Source: Phytophthora sp. 'mugwort'
Taxonomy: Eukaryota > Oomycota > Peronosporomycetes > Peronosporales > Peronosporaceae
Length of the DNA stretch: 64,000 nucleotides
Reading direction: 5' to 3'
Assembly (NCBI GenBank): GCA_033558025.1
Contig: JAUCEF010000011.1
Coordinates: forward strand, 3,776,787 to 3,840,786
The position numbers and the translations under genes are program-made. The notes beneath the pieces were generated by a model. It was not told the origin of the DNA. It searched no databases and saw only the letters and a list, made by a program, of their open reading frames with translations. Shown piece after piece: positions 23,060 to 31,280 of the stretch (its first letter is position 1; every line of letters starts with the position of its first letter).

Positions 23060-23362
23060 ATGTCGCTCGAACTAACTTTCGGAAAATACCAGGACACGTC
23101 GATTGAAGAAGTATATTCTTCTGATCCTGGCTATTATCGTTGGGTATTCAACCAACCTAATCTCAATATTACTGAGGAAATCAAGATCTTCCTACGCTCT
23201 AAGTTTCTAAGTGATGATAACTCATATATGATGACTTGGGGGAAGTATAAGGGCAAGACCCTCAAGCAGATTAGTCGAATGGATGCGAACTATATCGATT
23301 GGCTTCGTAAGAGTCAATTTGTTATTGAGAAGTGTCCGAAGCTACTTCAGGAATTGAATTAA
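23060..23362 (+). CDS. Small protein with two FGKYKGK-type (exonuclease X C-terminal-like) repeats
   Basis: This 100-aa protein contains the same motif twice: LTFGKYQDTSIEEVY then DPGYYRWV (residues 5-30), and MTWGKYKGKTLKQIS then DANYIDWL (residues 59-87). The pattern (F/W)GKY-x-(G/D)-(K/T)-x5-6-D-x-x-Y-x-x-W is the small domain found at the C-terminus of some RNase T/exonuclease X-like proteins and in stand-alone proteins of large DNA viruses. No nuclease residues are present, so a nucleic-acid-binding role is only a guess. A related protein is encoded near the right end (39671-40182). It has its own TATA-type box. Confidence 0.6.
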   Translation: MSLELTFGKYQDTSIEEVYSSDPGYYRWVFNQPNLNITEEIKIFLRSKFLSDDNSYMMTWGKYKGKTLKQISRMDANYIDWLRKSQFVIEKCPKLLQELN

Positions 23363-23435
23363 GAAAAAAATAAGTTTTTTATCGATAATACTTAATCACG
23401 ATTGATCCTAATATATAAAGTCTTATGATATAATA

Positions 23436-23951
23436 ATGAAAGGATACGTATATAAGATCACCAACGCGGACGAATCGATTGTGTATGTGGGTAGTACCAC
23501 ATTGACACTAACAAAACGATGGAAGCTGCATATCTCAAGTTATCAGCGATGGTTGAACGGGAACAATAAATGTCAAGCAACAATTTATTATCATTTCAAA
23601 GACCACGGAGTTGACAAGTTTGCTATTTCGCTTTTATCGGAGCATGATTTTGATGATCGTAAACAGCTGAATCACTTTGAACAATTAGTAATTAATACAA
23701 CTCAATGTGTTAATATGGTACCTGCACATGAAACGGAAGAAGAGAAAAGGGTTCAAAAGCAAACTTATCGTGATTCGCATAAAGATGAAGCTACTTTACG
23801 AGCTAAGCAACACTATGAAGCTAATAAGGATCGAATCAAAGCTCGAGCTAATGAACGAATCGAATGTGAATGTGGTAATACTTACACAAGATATAATAAA
23901 TCACGTCATATCAGATCTAATAAGCATCTTATGTTGTTAGCTGATCACTAG
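23436..23951 (+). CDS. GIY-YIG endonuclease
   Basis: A 171-aa protein with an N-terminal GIY-YIG nuclease fold: GYVYKI (residues 3-8), YVGSTT (17-22), the conserved Arg in TKRWKLH (Arg28) and a candidate metal-binding Glu in NHFEQLV (Glu81). The C-terminal third is charged and coiled-coil-like, ending in a zinc-ligand pattern CECGN then H and H (about 144-166). Such nucleases are carried by Polintons and giant viruses, where homing or repair roles are suggested. ATATATAAAG at 23411-23420 lies 15 nt upstream of the ATG. It faces the capsid gene tail-to-tail, separated by a T run. Confidence 0.88.
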   Translation: MKGYVYKITNADESIVYVGSTTLTLTKRWKLHISSYQRWLNGNNKCQATIYYHFKDHGVDKFAISLLSEHDFDDRKQLNHFEQLVINTTQCVNMVPAHETEEEKRVQKQTYRDSHKDEATLRAKQHYEANKDRIKARANERIECECGNTYTRYNKSRHIRSNKHLMLLADH

Positions 23952-23997
23952 TAAGTAAATCAGTTTTTTTTTTGTCGCATAATACGGTAGCGAGAAC

Positions 23998-24894
23998 TTA
24001 TGCGGTGGAGAATTCCAAAATCTCGCCGGTTAGTCTATCAAAAGTCAACTCCTGCTCGCTAATTACGAGGACGATCATATCTGTTCCTTGGCATCCAGCG
24101 TTAATGCCTTGTACCTGAATCGCCTGTGGTACATCACGCTCGGTTAGGCGACTAACATCAGCAATGAGAACACGATTAGTTAGCGACCACGTCTGATAGT
24201 CAAGAAGACCATTTACCAGCTCAGGAGTCAGATCACCGTTAATAGACGCAATTTTAGCGATTTCGTTAGTGAAGTGGTGGAAATCGTAATCATGACTGAT
24301 ATCAAACGTCTGCTGAGAACCAATACGAACGTTAAAGTTGCGAATGCTCGAACCGGGGTGAAGAGTCCAAGGAGCCGAATCAAACGGACTCTGGAACTCT
24401 TGTACAGCAGCAGAAGCAAAACTACCCGTCTGCTCAGCGAAGGGGAGGAGGATAACATATTTAGCATTCTTAACAGAAGCCGATAGCTGAAGATCAAATG
24501 CAGCATTAAGCTGAGTCGACTGCTTACCGATGCCGGCACGCTGGTAAAACAGTTGAGCATAGCAATCATTGTATCGAACCTTCTTCACAGGCTTGGAGAT
24601 AATTGCCTGAGGGTTCTCAAGATGAACGAACGGAACATACAGGCGCGAAGTAGTAAAAGGCATGTAAGTACCATCAATTGTAGGTTCAAGGGCATTGACA
24701 ACAGCACCCCAGGAAATACTGAATGGAGCAGAAGCTGCAAGAACACCAGACATAGGATTACCGGTGGAAGAAGCCGCAACCATCACAGGACAGACATTAC
24801 CACTCGCGAGAGTAGTACTGGTTAGCGACATACCCTTCGAAGCGTCTACAGCGACACTAGAAGTGCCCTGATTGACGCGGAAACGGAGACGAAT
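23998..24894 (-). pseudogene. Major capsid protein, C-terminal half (after in-frame stop)
   Basis: This is the continuation, in the same frame, of the N-terminal half at 24895-25716. The TAA at 24895-24897 is the only barrier. Past the stop the reading is IRLRFRVNQGTSS, a typical second-jelly-roll entry strand, then 298 codons to the stop at 23998. The longest ATG-initiated part is 277 aa (from 24831). Together the two halves give about 571 aa, a normal size for a Polinton double-jelly-roll capsid protein. Either the gene is dead, the stop is read through, or a sequence error is present. Confidence 0.75.
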
Positions 24895-25716
24895 TTAAGG
24901 ATTAGCCATGAGGTCGAGTTCCTTAAAGATAGGGTGGAGGTCGGTTAGCTTGATCTTAAGCATGTAGTTCCACGTTCCCATGATAGCGTTAGCAGTAAGC
25001 GCACCAGCTACGAACGCACCACGAGCAGTTTGGTTAGCGATGGTAGTTGAGGCAGCAGCTCCACCTACCGAAGGCCACGCCGTAGAGAAGTCAGAGCCAA
25101 CATTAGGAGGGTTCGACAGTAGGCGCTTTACGAGACCATCGTTAGGGATTGATGCACCACCAGCAGGACCGGTGGTAGCAAACGAAGATGAGAATGCAGT
25201 AGTGTTGGTGTATCCATCTCCAGTAGTCGAGCTTGTAGCAGAGCTGTACAAAGCGGACTGAGCGGCATCAGGGAAGAGGAAGGACTCCGCTCCATGCTTT
25301 TCAACGTACTGAGGACTATAGCTTGTCTGAGCACGGATGTTGTTCCAAAACAGCTTGTAATCAGCCATCGAAACGATGGTCTTGCCATTGAGTTCCAGAG
25401 ACATGCTATCAATGACATTCCAGTTGCCGCACTTTAGAGTAGCACAGAAACGATTGGCAGCAGCGGTCTGAGCAGTACCACCATTCTTCATCGATACCTT
25501 GTATGGGAGCATGATGTAAGCATCGCGAAGACAAGCGAATCCTTCAGATCCATTAAGCTGAGCAGTGGCATCGATAGTAATAACACCATTCTGGTACGAT
25601 CCCTGGTTTAGATCGATTACAAACGGTACTCGTTTGCCAGAAGATATTTTGATCTCCGGGTCGCTCTTGAGCGAGCTCTGGTACAAATATTGGTCGGATA
25701 GTTGAGTTTCACTCAT
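24895..25716 (-). CDS. Major capsid protein (double jelly-roll), N-terminal half, truncated by TAA
   Basis: This 273-aa reading includes the conserved region with MSLELNGKTIVSMADYKLFW and the linker that ends HPIFKELDLMANP just before the stop. In Polinton and PLV capsid proteins this phrase joins the two jelly rolls. The protein would form the hexameric capsomers of an icosahedral particle. Its promoter is shared with the divergent protease gene: GTATAT at 25725-25730 lies 9 nt from this ATG. The in-frame TAA at 24895-24897 separates it from the second half. Confidence 0.8.
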   Translation of the reverse strand: MSETQLSDQYLYQSSLKSDPEIKISSGKRVPFVIDLNQGSYQNGVITIDATAQLNGSEGFACLRDAYIMLPYKVSMKNGGTAQTAAANRFCATLKCGNWNVIDSMSLELNGKTIVSMADYKLFWNNIRAQTSYSPQYVEKHGAESFLFPDAAQSALYSSATSSTTGDGYTNTTAFSSSFATTGPAGGASIPNDGLVKRLLSNPPNVGSDFSTAWPSVGGAAASTTIANQTARGAFVAGALTANAIMGTWNYMLKIKLTDLHPIFKELDLMANP

Positions 25717-25764
25717 CGTTGATTGTATATGGTTTCTAATATAGTTTGAACGAAATTAAATATT

Positions 25765-26145
25765 ATGAGCGACCTTGTCAAGCCAATCACGTCTGATCAT
25801 GATCTGATCGAACTCGCGAAAAAGCTTGGCGTACATCTCGATGATATCTATGAATCGAATGAAATAACAAAACCTATCTCAAAGAAAAGGTCATATCTGG
25901 TTCTACTACGACCACCTAACCTTGATGTAGGACACTGGCAGGCTGTCCATAATGGTGAATTCTTCGATTCAATGGGAGAAGCAGCACCAACGAAGTATGG
26001 TATCGGGAAGTATAATCCCAAGCAATTCCAAGGTACGTATGGAGATTACTGTGGAATATGGTGTATGCTCTGGCTATATTCCAAGCAGCATAAGAAACCA
26101 CAAGTCTTTTCAAAGATGAAAGATTTAAATTTAACTATTCTTTAG
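25765..26145 (+). CDS. Adenain-like cysteine protease (virion maturation protease)
   Basis: A 126-aa protein with the adenovirus-protease/Ulp1-type catalytic order: His57 in VGHWQAV, Asp68 in FFDSMG, oxyanion Gln87 in PKQFQG and nucleophile Cys96 in GDYCGIWC. The GTYGDYCG phrase is the classical signature of the Polinton/PLV protease. It should process capsid precursors during particle maturation. It is divergent from the capsid gene across a 48-bp promoter with the TATA-type box CTAATATAG (25737-25745). It is followed within 21 bp by the basic capsid-associated gene, suggesting coordinated late expression. Confidence 0.9.
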   Translation: MSDLVKPITSDHDLIELAKKLGVHLDDIYESNEITKPISKKRSYLVLLRPPNLDVGHWQAVHNGEFFDSMGEAAPTKYGIGKYNPKQFQGTYGDYCGIWCMLWLYSKQHKKPQVFSKMKDLNLTIL

Positions 26146-26166
26146 CTCAGGAAATATAGATTAATC

Positions 26167-26901
26167 ATGTATCGTGAATTAACGATCTCCAGTGGTATTC
26201 CAGGTCCCAAGCTGACCAAAGCTTTCAAGACTGGTAAGCTAACTCTTACAGCTGACCAACTCAAGGGTAGTGGATCAGTTATCCATCTTCACCCCGCTTC
26301 ATATGAGAAGGCACTCAAGGCTCGCAAGGCAGGTCGCGGTGTGCGGCTTGACATCACAAGACACGAAGTCAAGAAAGGATACAAGCGTGCTCAAGGAGGT
26401 TCCATCTGGTCGAAGGTATGGGGAGGCATTAAATCAGCATTTAAGTTCGCAAAGGACTCAGGTTTGCTATCCAGAGCTGCTGATGTTGCTGTCCCCGCCC
26501 TTGCAACCGCTCTCGGGGCTCCACAGGGTGCTATCCCAGCACGAGCGGCGATTCGTTCCATGACTGGTATCGGTGTTTATGATTCTGATAGTGATAAGGA
26601 AGGAGGTCGTCTAACTATGACGGATGTTAAGAAAGGAGCCAAGCGTGCTCTTTTCGTATGCTAAACGTAGAGGTGTTCTAACTGATGCTGTTGATGCTGG
26701 AGAAAAGTACCTACTATCCAAGGCGACCAAACCTGAGCATGGAGACCAATTAAATCTATTCGAGGTGAGGTCCGTCGTCGATATGGCGTAGGCGTTGTCA
26801 AGCCAAAGGGTAAGAAGTTTGCAAAGGGATCCCAGGAAGCTAAGGATCACATGGCTAAGATTCGCGCAATGCGTAAGTCTGGTGGCTCCTTCCGTTTGTG
26901 A
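26167..26901 (+). pseudogene. Basic capsid-associated (pX/pVI-like) protein, twice frameshifted
   Basis: The first frame encodes 165 aa: an N-terminal domain (residues 1-70, with LTLTADQLKGSG and HPASYEKALKA), then a hydrophobic/amphipathic part near 80-130 (SIWSKVWGGIKSAFKF). It derails at about 26652 in CTCTTTTCG. The next frame continues SYAKRRGVLTDAVDAG to about 26765. A third frame then runs to the TGA at 26899-26901, ending KIRAMRKSGGSFRL. The gene position after the protease and the basic, Gly-rich ending fit the small capsid or core proteins of Polintons and PLVs. The exact role is unknown. The box AATATAG lies 8 nt upstream of the ATG. Confidence 0.55.
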
Positions 26902-26925
26902 GGGAAAAAAAAAGCATTAGCTAAC

Positions 26926-27801
26926 TTATTTTTTTGGCCTCAGCAACAGCATGATCGAGACTGATGTATCGCGAAAGATAACCTTCTTGTCGTTTTGGTT
27001 GTAGATGCTGATAGTAATTGTAGAGCGAGAGCCATTGTGGCAATTCATCCAGGCATACTGACTTGGTTTGTAGCTAATCAGCTTACCGATTGCTGCATCA
27101 CCTCTATCAAAGGCACTGACAATATCACCAGATGCAACGTACTCATTTTTGATCAGATCGCAACGAACGATGTATGAACTGGTGGGGTGAATCTGAGGAA
27201 TGATGTTAGAGAGTTGAGCACTGGAAACAATCGCTGATGTAGTAGGGTATGTTCCTGCAGTCAAACCAGCTACCTTTTCAAACTCAGCATTATCGATAAT
27301 AAGACGAGGAACACGAGTGGTCGTAGGCAATCCAGTACCGCCAGCTGAGTATAGACCAGTTGCAGGTCTTGTCCAAGTTCCTCCGAGAGTTGGCAATGTT
27401 GTTGGCGTTGGGGAAAAATCTACCTGGCATGCGTAATAAACACTGTTTTCACTCAGCTTTAGATAGAAGACGTTGTTTCCAGATGGATCGGTCAAGAATG
27501 CTCCAGCATTAACAAGGGCTGTCTGAATGCTGCGATTTACATCATCGTAGGAATAAATACCGTCCGGTAGAGTGATACTGATAGTAGAGGTAGTAGCCGC
27601 AGTCGGGACTTCGACCTTGAAGCTTGTGTTTTGGAACTGCATCGAGTCGATATTATATTCCGAGTTGTACATGCTGATGCTTTGGACTGCGCATACTACA
27701 TCACGAAAGTCAGCGGCTGAACCAGGGAAGGAGTATTTCCAAGTCGAGTTGTATCCATCTTGGATTAGGTTGGTACTGTCAAGTTTGAGAAAGCTCGCCA
27801 T
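26926..27801 (-). CDS. Minor capsid protein (penton-like single jelly-roll)
   Basis: A 291-aa protein beginning MASFLKLDSTNL. The N-terminal segment has the phrase IYSYDDVNRSIQTAL, typical of PLV/Polinton penton proteins (ITLPDG-Y-x-x-x-x-(I/L)N). The C-terminal part (SSYIVRCDLIKNEYV, then ISYKPSQYAWMNC) ends with the beta-rich tail IFRDTSVSIMLLLRPK. It should occupy the capsid vertices. GTATAT at 27809-27814 lies 8 nt from the ATG. It is upstream of nothing on its own strand except the intergenic space and is oriented with the ATPase gene (27849-28502). Confidence 0.8.
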   Translation of the reverse strand: MASFLKLDSTNLIQDGYNSTWKYSFPGSAADFRDVVCAVQSISMYNSEYNIDSMQFQNTSFKVEVPTAATTSTISITLPDGIYSYDDVNRSIQTALVNAGAFLTDPSGNNVFYLKLSENSVYYACQVDFSPTPTTLPTLGGTWTRPATGLYSAGGTGLPTTTRVPRLIIDNAEFEKVAGLTAGTYPTTSAIVSSAQLSNIIPQIHPTSSYIVRCDLIKNEYVASGDIVSAFDRGDAAIGKLISYKPSQYAWMNCHNGSRSTITISIYNQNDKKVIFRDTSVSIMLLLRPKK

Positions 27802-27848
27802 TTTAGTTGTATATGATGTTAAGCATTTTTCTGATTGATTAATTGGAA

Positions 27849-28570
27849 TTACTCTTCCATCGCGATAGGCTTATCAAAGTTGTATCTGATTTGTCCCTTA
27901 ACGGAGTCGATGAATAACATCTGTCCTTTCTGCTCAGTAGCTTTATTGTAGTAATAGACGATCGATCGATCATCCACTCCCTTGATATTGAAGTCCTTGA
28001 CCACCATCTGTAAATCACGCTTCGAATTCGCTCTGAGGATAGCTACATACTCTGAATTCAAGCGAATCATCTTATCAGTAGCAAAGTAGCTGTGGCTAAG
28101 GAATATGGTACTCAATTTAAAATGCCGGCCTCTGGTAAAATAATGTGAGAAGATATTCTTCTGGAGTAGCTTATCGTTGCTGTAATCATCTATGATGACC
28201 AGCTCAGGCTTATTCGAACTCATAGGTGTATGGCGTACTTGATCAACTTTTGGGGGCATATCTGGATCAGCAAAAGTAATGAAATCTTCCAGCTTATCTC
28301 GGAGGTACTCATATAATTCTTGGTGTGGATTGCGGGCGATGATCGTTAGATGAGCGAACACGTGAGGAGAATGCTTGAGGATGAACATACAAAGATTGTT
28401 CTTCCCACTAAACGAGGGACCAAGGACAACCATTCTAAACAACTTTTTGATGTCAAGCGCAGGGATGTCGCCCATGCCAGCAGACTTGAACTTTTTTGGC
28501 AAGGAAGCGCCGAAGTCTGGAATACCGCTCAGATCGTGTCTTTAATCACTCGACCTATATAGCTCGAGAC
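27849..28570 (-). CDS. A32-like packaging ATPase (FtsK/HerA superfamily)
   Basis: A genome-packaging motor with Walker A at VVLGPSFSGKNN and Walker B at LVIIDDYS, followed by a sensor-like region (STIFLSHSYF) and an Arg-rich motif (RANSKRDL). Polinton ATPases of this type are about 220-250 aa. The visible frame runs from 28502 with a TTG codon, but the same frame continues upstream (GIPDFGAS) to a stop near 28547. No ATG is present before SAGMG, so the start codon is either non-ATG or lost. The Walker A ends GKNN where most family members have GK-S/T, which is unusual. It diverges from the fibre gene across the palindromic box CTATATAG (28555-28562). Confidence 0.82.
28555..28562. promoter_or_regulatory. 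Palindromic CTATATAG box between ATPase and fibre genes
   Basis: The 8-bp palindrome CTATATAG lies 18 nt before the fibre ATG and close to the expected start of the divergent ATPase gene. It could serve both directions. Confidence 0.45.
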
Positions 28571-28580
28571 AAAAACAACT

Positions 28581-30491
28581 ATGAGTTCTGGTTTCTCTTA
28601 TCCCCAACCAATTTTTACATCACCTATCTATAACCCAGCATTCTATCTAACATTGGATGCCAGTGGATATCTAACCTATGATTACGCTCAAACGCTTTAT
28701 CTCGATAAGAATGATTACCGCTTGTTTTACATTACAGGAATCACTCAAGGAACAGCAACACAAGGTGTAGCCCTCGTTCCTGGTGTTAATAATGATATCA
28801 GTGGAATTGGAGCATTATCATGTAGCAGTCTAACCGTGAATGGTTCCAATGTATCATCTCCTCCCTCGTACGTAGTCGGTATTACTCCGGGAACAGCTGC
28901 GAACTCAAAGGCATTGGTACTGGGAGTATCTGGGGAGATTGCTACGATTGCGTCATTGACCGCTACCAACATCACAGGCACGCTTCAAACTGGGGCTCAA
29001 GGTAATATCACATCGGTAGGAACGCTCTCAGCGCTCACTATTGGGGGTAATCTAACATTTACAGGAGCATCACGTACGATAACAGGTCTATCGTCGATCT
29101 CGGCAACAACACTAACTGGGGCGCTATCTACAGCTGCTCAAACAGCTAATACATCAGTTGGTACGCTATCTAATCTCACGCTATCGACTGGAGGGACAGG
29201 GCTATCCATACCGTCCCTTAAATTTTGGGATGCAACGACCTCAACTTACAAAACTTTCAATCAGAATTACTTTTTGGATATCACGCTCGGTGGGGCTGTA
29301 GCTTCTAAAGCTCTTGTGGTGGATGCGAACAAAGATATTGGATCGATCCGCACTCTCGATGCTCAAAACCTGAATAGTTCGATAAAAATCAGCGGGACGC
29401 TCGCTGACTTTGGTAGCATCCAGATTGGCGGGACTGCAATTATCACAGGATCAAGGCATATACAGAACATTGGAAACATATCTTGCAGCGGAGTGATGGA
29501 TGCATTCGGTGGCTATCAGGTCAATAGCGTAGCATTCGTTGATGCGAGTCGAAATGTATCAGCAGCAAGCCTTTCAACGACGAGCGACATAACCTGCTCC
29601 GGATCTATTAACGGCTTTTTAGCTTATGGAAATCAAGCTAATATAACCTCGTTAGGGAGTCTGACGGAGTTGGGAATTCATTCAACTCCAGCAAATGAAT
29701 ATTTTTCCATCACTGGTTCCGGGACCGACTATCTCGATGCTGGCTACACACGGATGTGCACATTTGCCGGATCGAATATCACACCTGTTAAATTTCAGAT
29801 CGAGGTCAATAACGGCACTAGTGCAACATCTACGAATGCTACTTGGATAGGAAACTACACTTCGAATGATCTAAGATTTGGGACAGGAGCAAGCACGCGC
29901 ATGACTCTAACTAACTCTGACCGCCTTGGGATCTCAACAACTACCCCGATAGCTCCTCTTCAAGTAAGCTCAACCGTATCATATACCTGGAATAGCGCAG
30001 GAAATATAGGGCTGAGCGTCTATAGGCTAAGAACAGATTCAGGAGTTACGGAGACGGCTACAGGTACTCCTATAACATATACAAATGTATGTGCGATATT
30101 CAATGGTTATATTGGTTGTGAGGCCATGGTTATGCAATCAGACCGCCGCCTGAAGCAAGATATCAACGAGGTGCCCATTGAGCGCGTTGCATGCCTCTAC
30201 GAGTCAGTGAAAGTAAAATCCTACAACTGGAAGCAACATCCAGACAAGCCAAAAGAGCTTGGTCTAATCGCTCAGGATGTTCTTGATCAAGGGTTTTTAG
30301 ATTTAATTGCTCGGATTCCTGATGGAAGCGAGGAGCTTCAAACCAGTACTGATCCATGGCTAGAGCCATTAGGCGTCAAGCTTCATGTAGATGATTCTAA
30401 ATTAAGCGTCTATAATGTGAGAATGATTCAGGCATTGATCGATAGAGTAGATGACCAGCAAAAGCAAATCGATGAGTTGAAAAATCGCTGA
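28581..30491 (+). CDS. Fibre-like attachment protein with S74 intramolecular chaperone domain
   Basis: A 636-aa protein. Residues about 60-340 form repeating beta-rich units (phrases such as GNITSVGTLSALTIGGNL, TITGLSSIS and SAATLS-like strands) typical of trimeric fibres. Residues 518-636 are a Peptidase_S74 (ICA) domain, with the dyad Ser520/Lys525 in QSDRRLKQDI, then YNWKQHPDKPKELGLIAQDV and a terminal coiled coil (VDDQQKQIDELKNR). This domain chaperones trimerisation and then cuts itself off in phage tail fibres and some giant-virus proteins. The protein is the best candidate for a host-recognition spike. The frame is intact, in contrast to its neighbours. Confidence 0.85.
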   Translation: MSSGFSYPQPIFTSPIYNPAFYLTLDASGYLTYDYAQTLYLDKNDYRLFYITGITQGTATQGVALVPGVNNDISGIGALSCSSLTVNGSNVSSPPSYVVGITPGTAANSKALVLGVSGEIATIASLTATNITGTLQTGAQGNITSVGTLSALTIGGNLTFTGASRTITGLSSISATTLTGALSTAAQTANTSVGTLSNLTLSTGGTGLSIPSLKFWDATTSTYKTFNQNYFLDITLGGAVASKALVVDANKDIGSIRTLDAQNLNSSIKISGTLADFGSIQIGGTAIITGSRHIQNIGNISCSGVMDAFGGYQVNSVAFVDASRNVSAASLSTTSDITCSGSINGFLAYGNQANITSLGSLTELGIHSTPANEYFSITGSGTDYLDAGYTRMCTFAGSNITPVKFQIEVNNGTSATSTNATWIGNYTSNDLRFGTGASTRMTLTNSDRLGISTTTPIAPLQVSSTVSYTWNSAGNIGLSVYRLRTDSGVTETATGTPITYTNVCAIFNGYIGCEAMVMQSDRRLKQDINEVPIERVACLYESVKVKSYNWKQHPDKPKELGLIAQDVLDQGFLDLIARIPDGSEELQTSTDPWLEPLGVKLHVDDSKLSVYNVRMIQALIDRVDDQQKQIDELKNR

Positions 30492-30504
30492 GTGATTATA
30501 GACT

Positions 30505-30771
30505 ATGGTTGCCTTCAAGTTCCGCATTTCTCGTCGGAAAGATAAAAAGTATGACGCTGTGTTTGTTGATGGCCACGTTGTATCTTTTGGTGGTATTCGG
30601 GGGAATAGTGAGCCTTATCAACAGTACAAAGATCGTACGCCTCTGAGAGCATATCGAGAATATAGTCATAAGGATAAGAGACGTAGAGAGCGATACTACA
30701 AGCGGCATGGGCCCATAGATGATGAAAATCCATACACAGCCGACTGGTTTTCAAAGAAATATCTTTGGTAA
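30505..30771 (+). CDS. Small conserved viral protein (DUF5754-like)
   Basis: An 88-aa basic protein. The order of phrases (DKKYDAVFVDGHVVSFGG, YQQYKDRTPLRAYREY, then YTADWFSKKYLW at the end) matches a small family seen in large DNA viruses and virus-like elements, with V-x-F/H-F-G-x-x-G, K-D-x-x-R and a TA-x-(F/W)-(F/W)-S-(R/K)-x-x-L-W ending. The function is unknown. GATTATAGAC lies immediately upstream of the ATG, and the gene follows the fibre gene closely. Confidence 0.6.
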   Translation: MVAFKFRISRRKDKKYDAVFVDGHVVSFGGIRGNSEPYQQYKDRTPLRAYREYSHKDKRRRERYYKRHGPIDDENPYTADWFSKKYLW

Positions 30772-30780
30772 TGATATACA

Positions 30781-31017
30781 ATGGGTTGCCTACCAAGTAA
30801 AGATCTCAAGACAAATCTAACTACTGATGACCCAAATCAGGTCATAGGTTCAACAATGCTCAGAGCTGATCAAATAGTCGTCTTAGGGGATTCAATATTC
30901 CTCCCAACCAAAAATGCTGATGGTGAGGATGCTATACTTGAAATATCTATCAGCGATAAAAAAATCGAAGTCCATCGAGGATATCGAAATAAACTCATTC
31001 GGGGTGGTATAGCTTAG
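30781..31017 (+). CDS. Unknown 78-aa protein with N-terminal acylation motif
   Basis: Starts MGCLPSKD. Gly2, Cys3 and Ser6 together fit the N-myristoylation (G-x-x-x-S/T) plus palmitoylation pattern of membrane-anchored proteins. The rest is a small soluble-looking domain with no family that I recognise. GATATACA directly precedes the ATG. It overlaps the end of the convergent gene at 31014 by 4 bp. A membrane-linked role in entry or assembly is only inference. Confidence 0.5.
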   Translation: MGCLPSKDLKTNLTTDDPNQVIGSTMLRADQIVVLGDSIFLPTKNADGEDAILEISISDKKIEVHRGYRNKLIRGGIA

Positions 31018-31277
31018 AGAGCAAATGTCTTAACGGTTTTAGTCTTTTTTTTCGGCTGGTAAGCCCACATACGTCCTCCCTCGGTTTGAGTTGATGCATC
31101 TACCTTCCTAATTGACTTATCGAGATCAGTTGCCCATACAGCGACCTGAGTCTTCTGAGGTCGATCGTGAATGATTAGATTCTTCATAATGGCTTTGAGC
31201 TCAGCGACGTTGTTGTCAGCGTTATCACCATAGCTACCACTGGATGTTGAAATAATGCGGGGATTAAAGAAGAACAT
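31014..31277 (-). CDS. Unknown 87-aa protein
   Basis: A short protein with N-terminal MFFFNPRIIS and a basic Lys-rich C-terminus (QPKKKTKTVKTFAL). The phrase KVDASTQTEGG resembles the SSQTD/STQTD tags in the neighbouring protein at 33167-33878. TTATAATAG lies just upstream of the ATG (31281-31289). Not recognised; probably a late structural accessory. Confidence 0.45.
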   Translation of the reverse strand: MFFFNPRIISTSSGSYGDNADNNVAELKAIMKNLIIHDRPQKTQVAVWATDLDKSIRKVDASTQTEGGRMWAYQPKKKTKTVKTFAL

Positions 31278-31280
31278 GGT

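Noticed and set aside
23707..23940. 77-aa overlapping frame within the GIY-YIG gene
   Set aside because: Shadow of a charged, repetitive C-terminus.
24274..25261. ORFs on the + strand inside the capsid gene
   Set aside because: The minus-strand reading has the capsid motifs; these have none.
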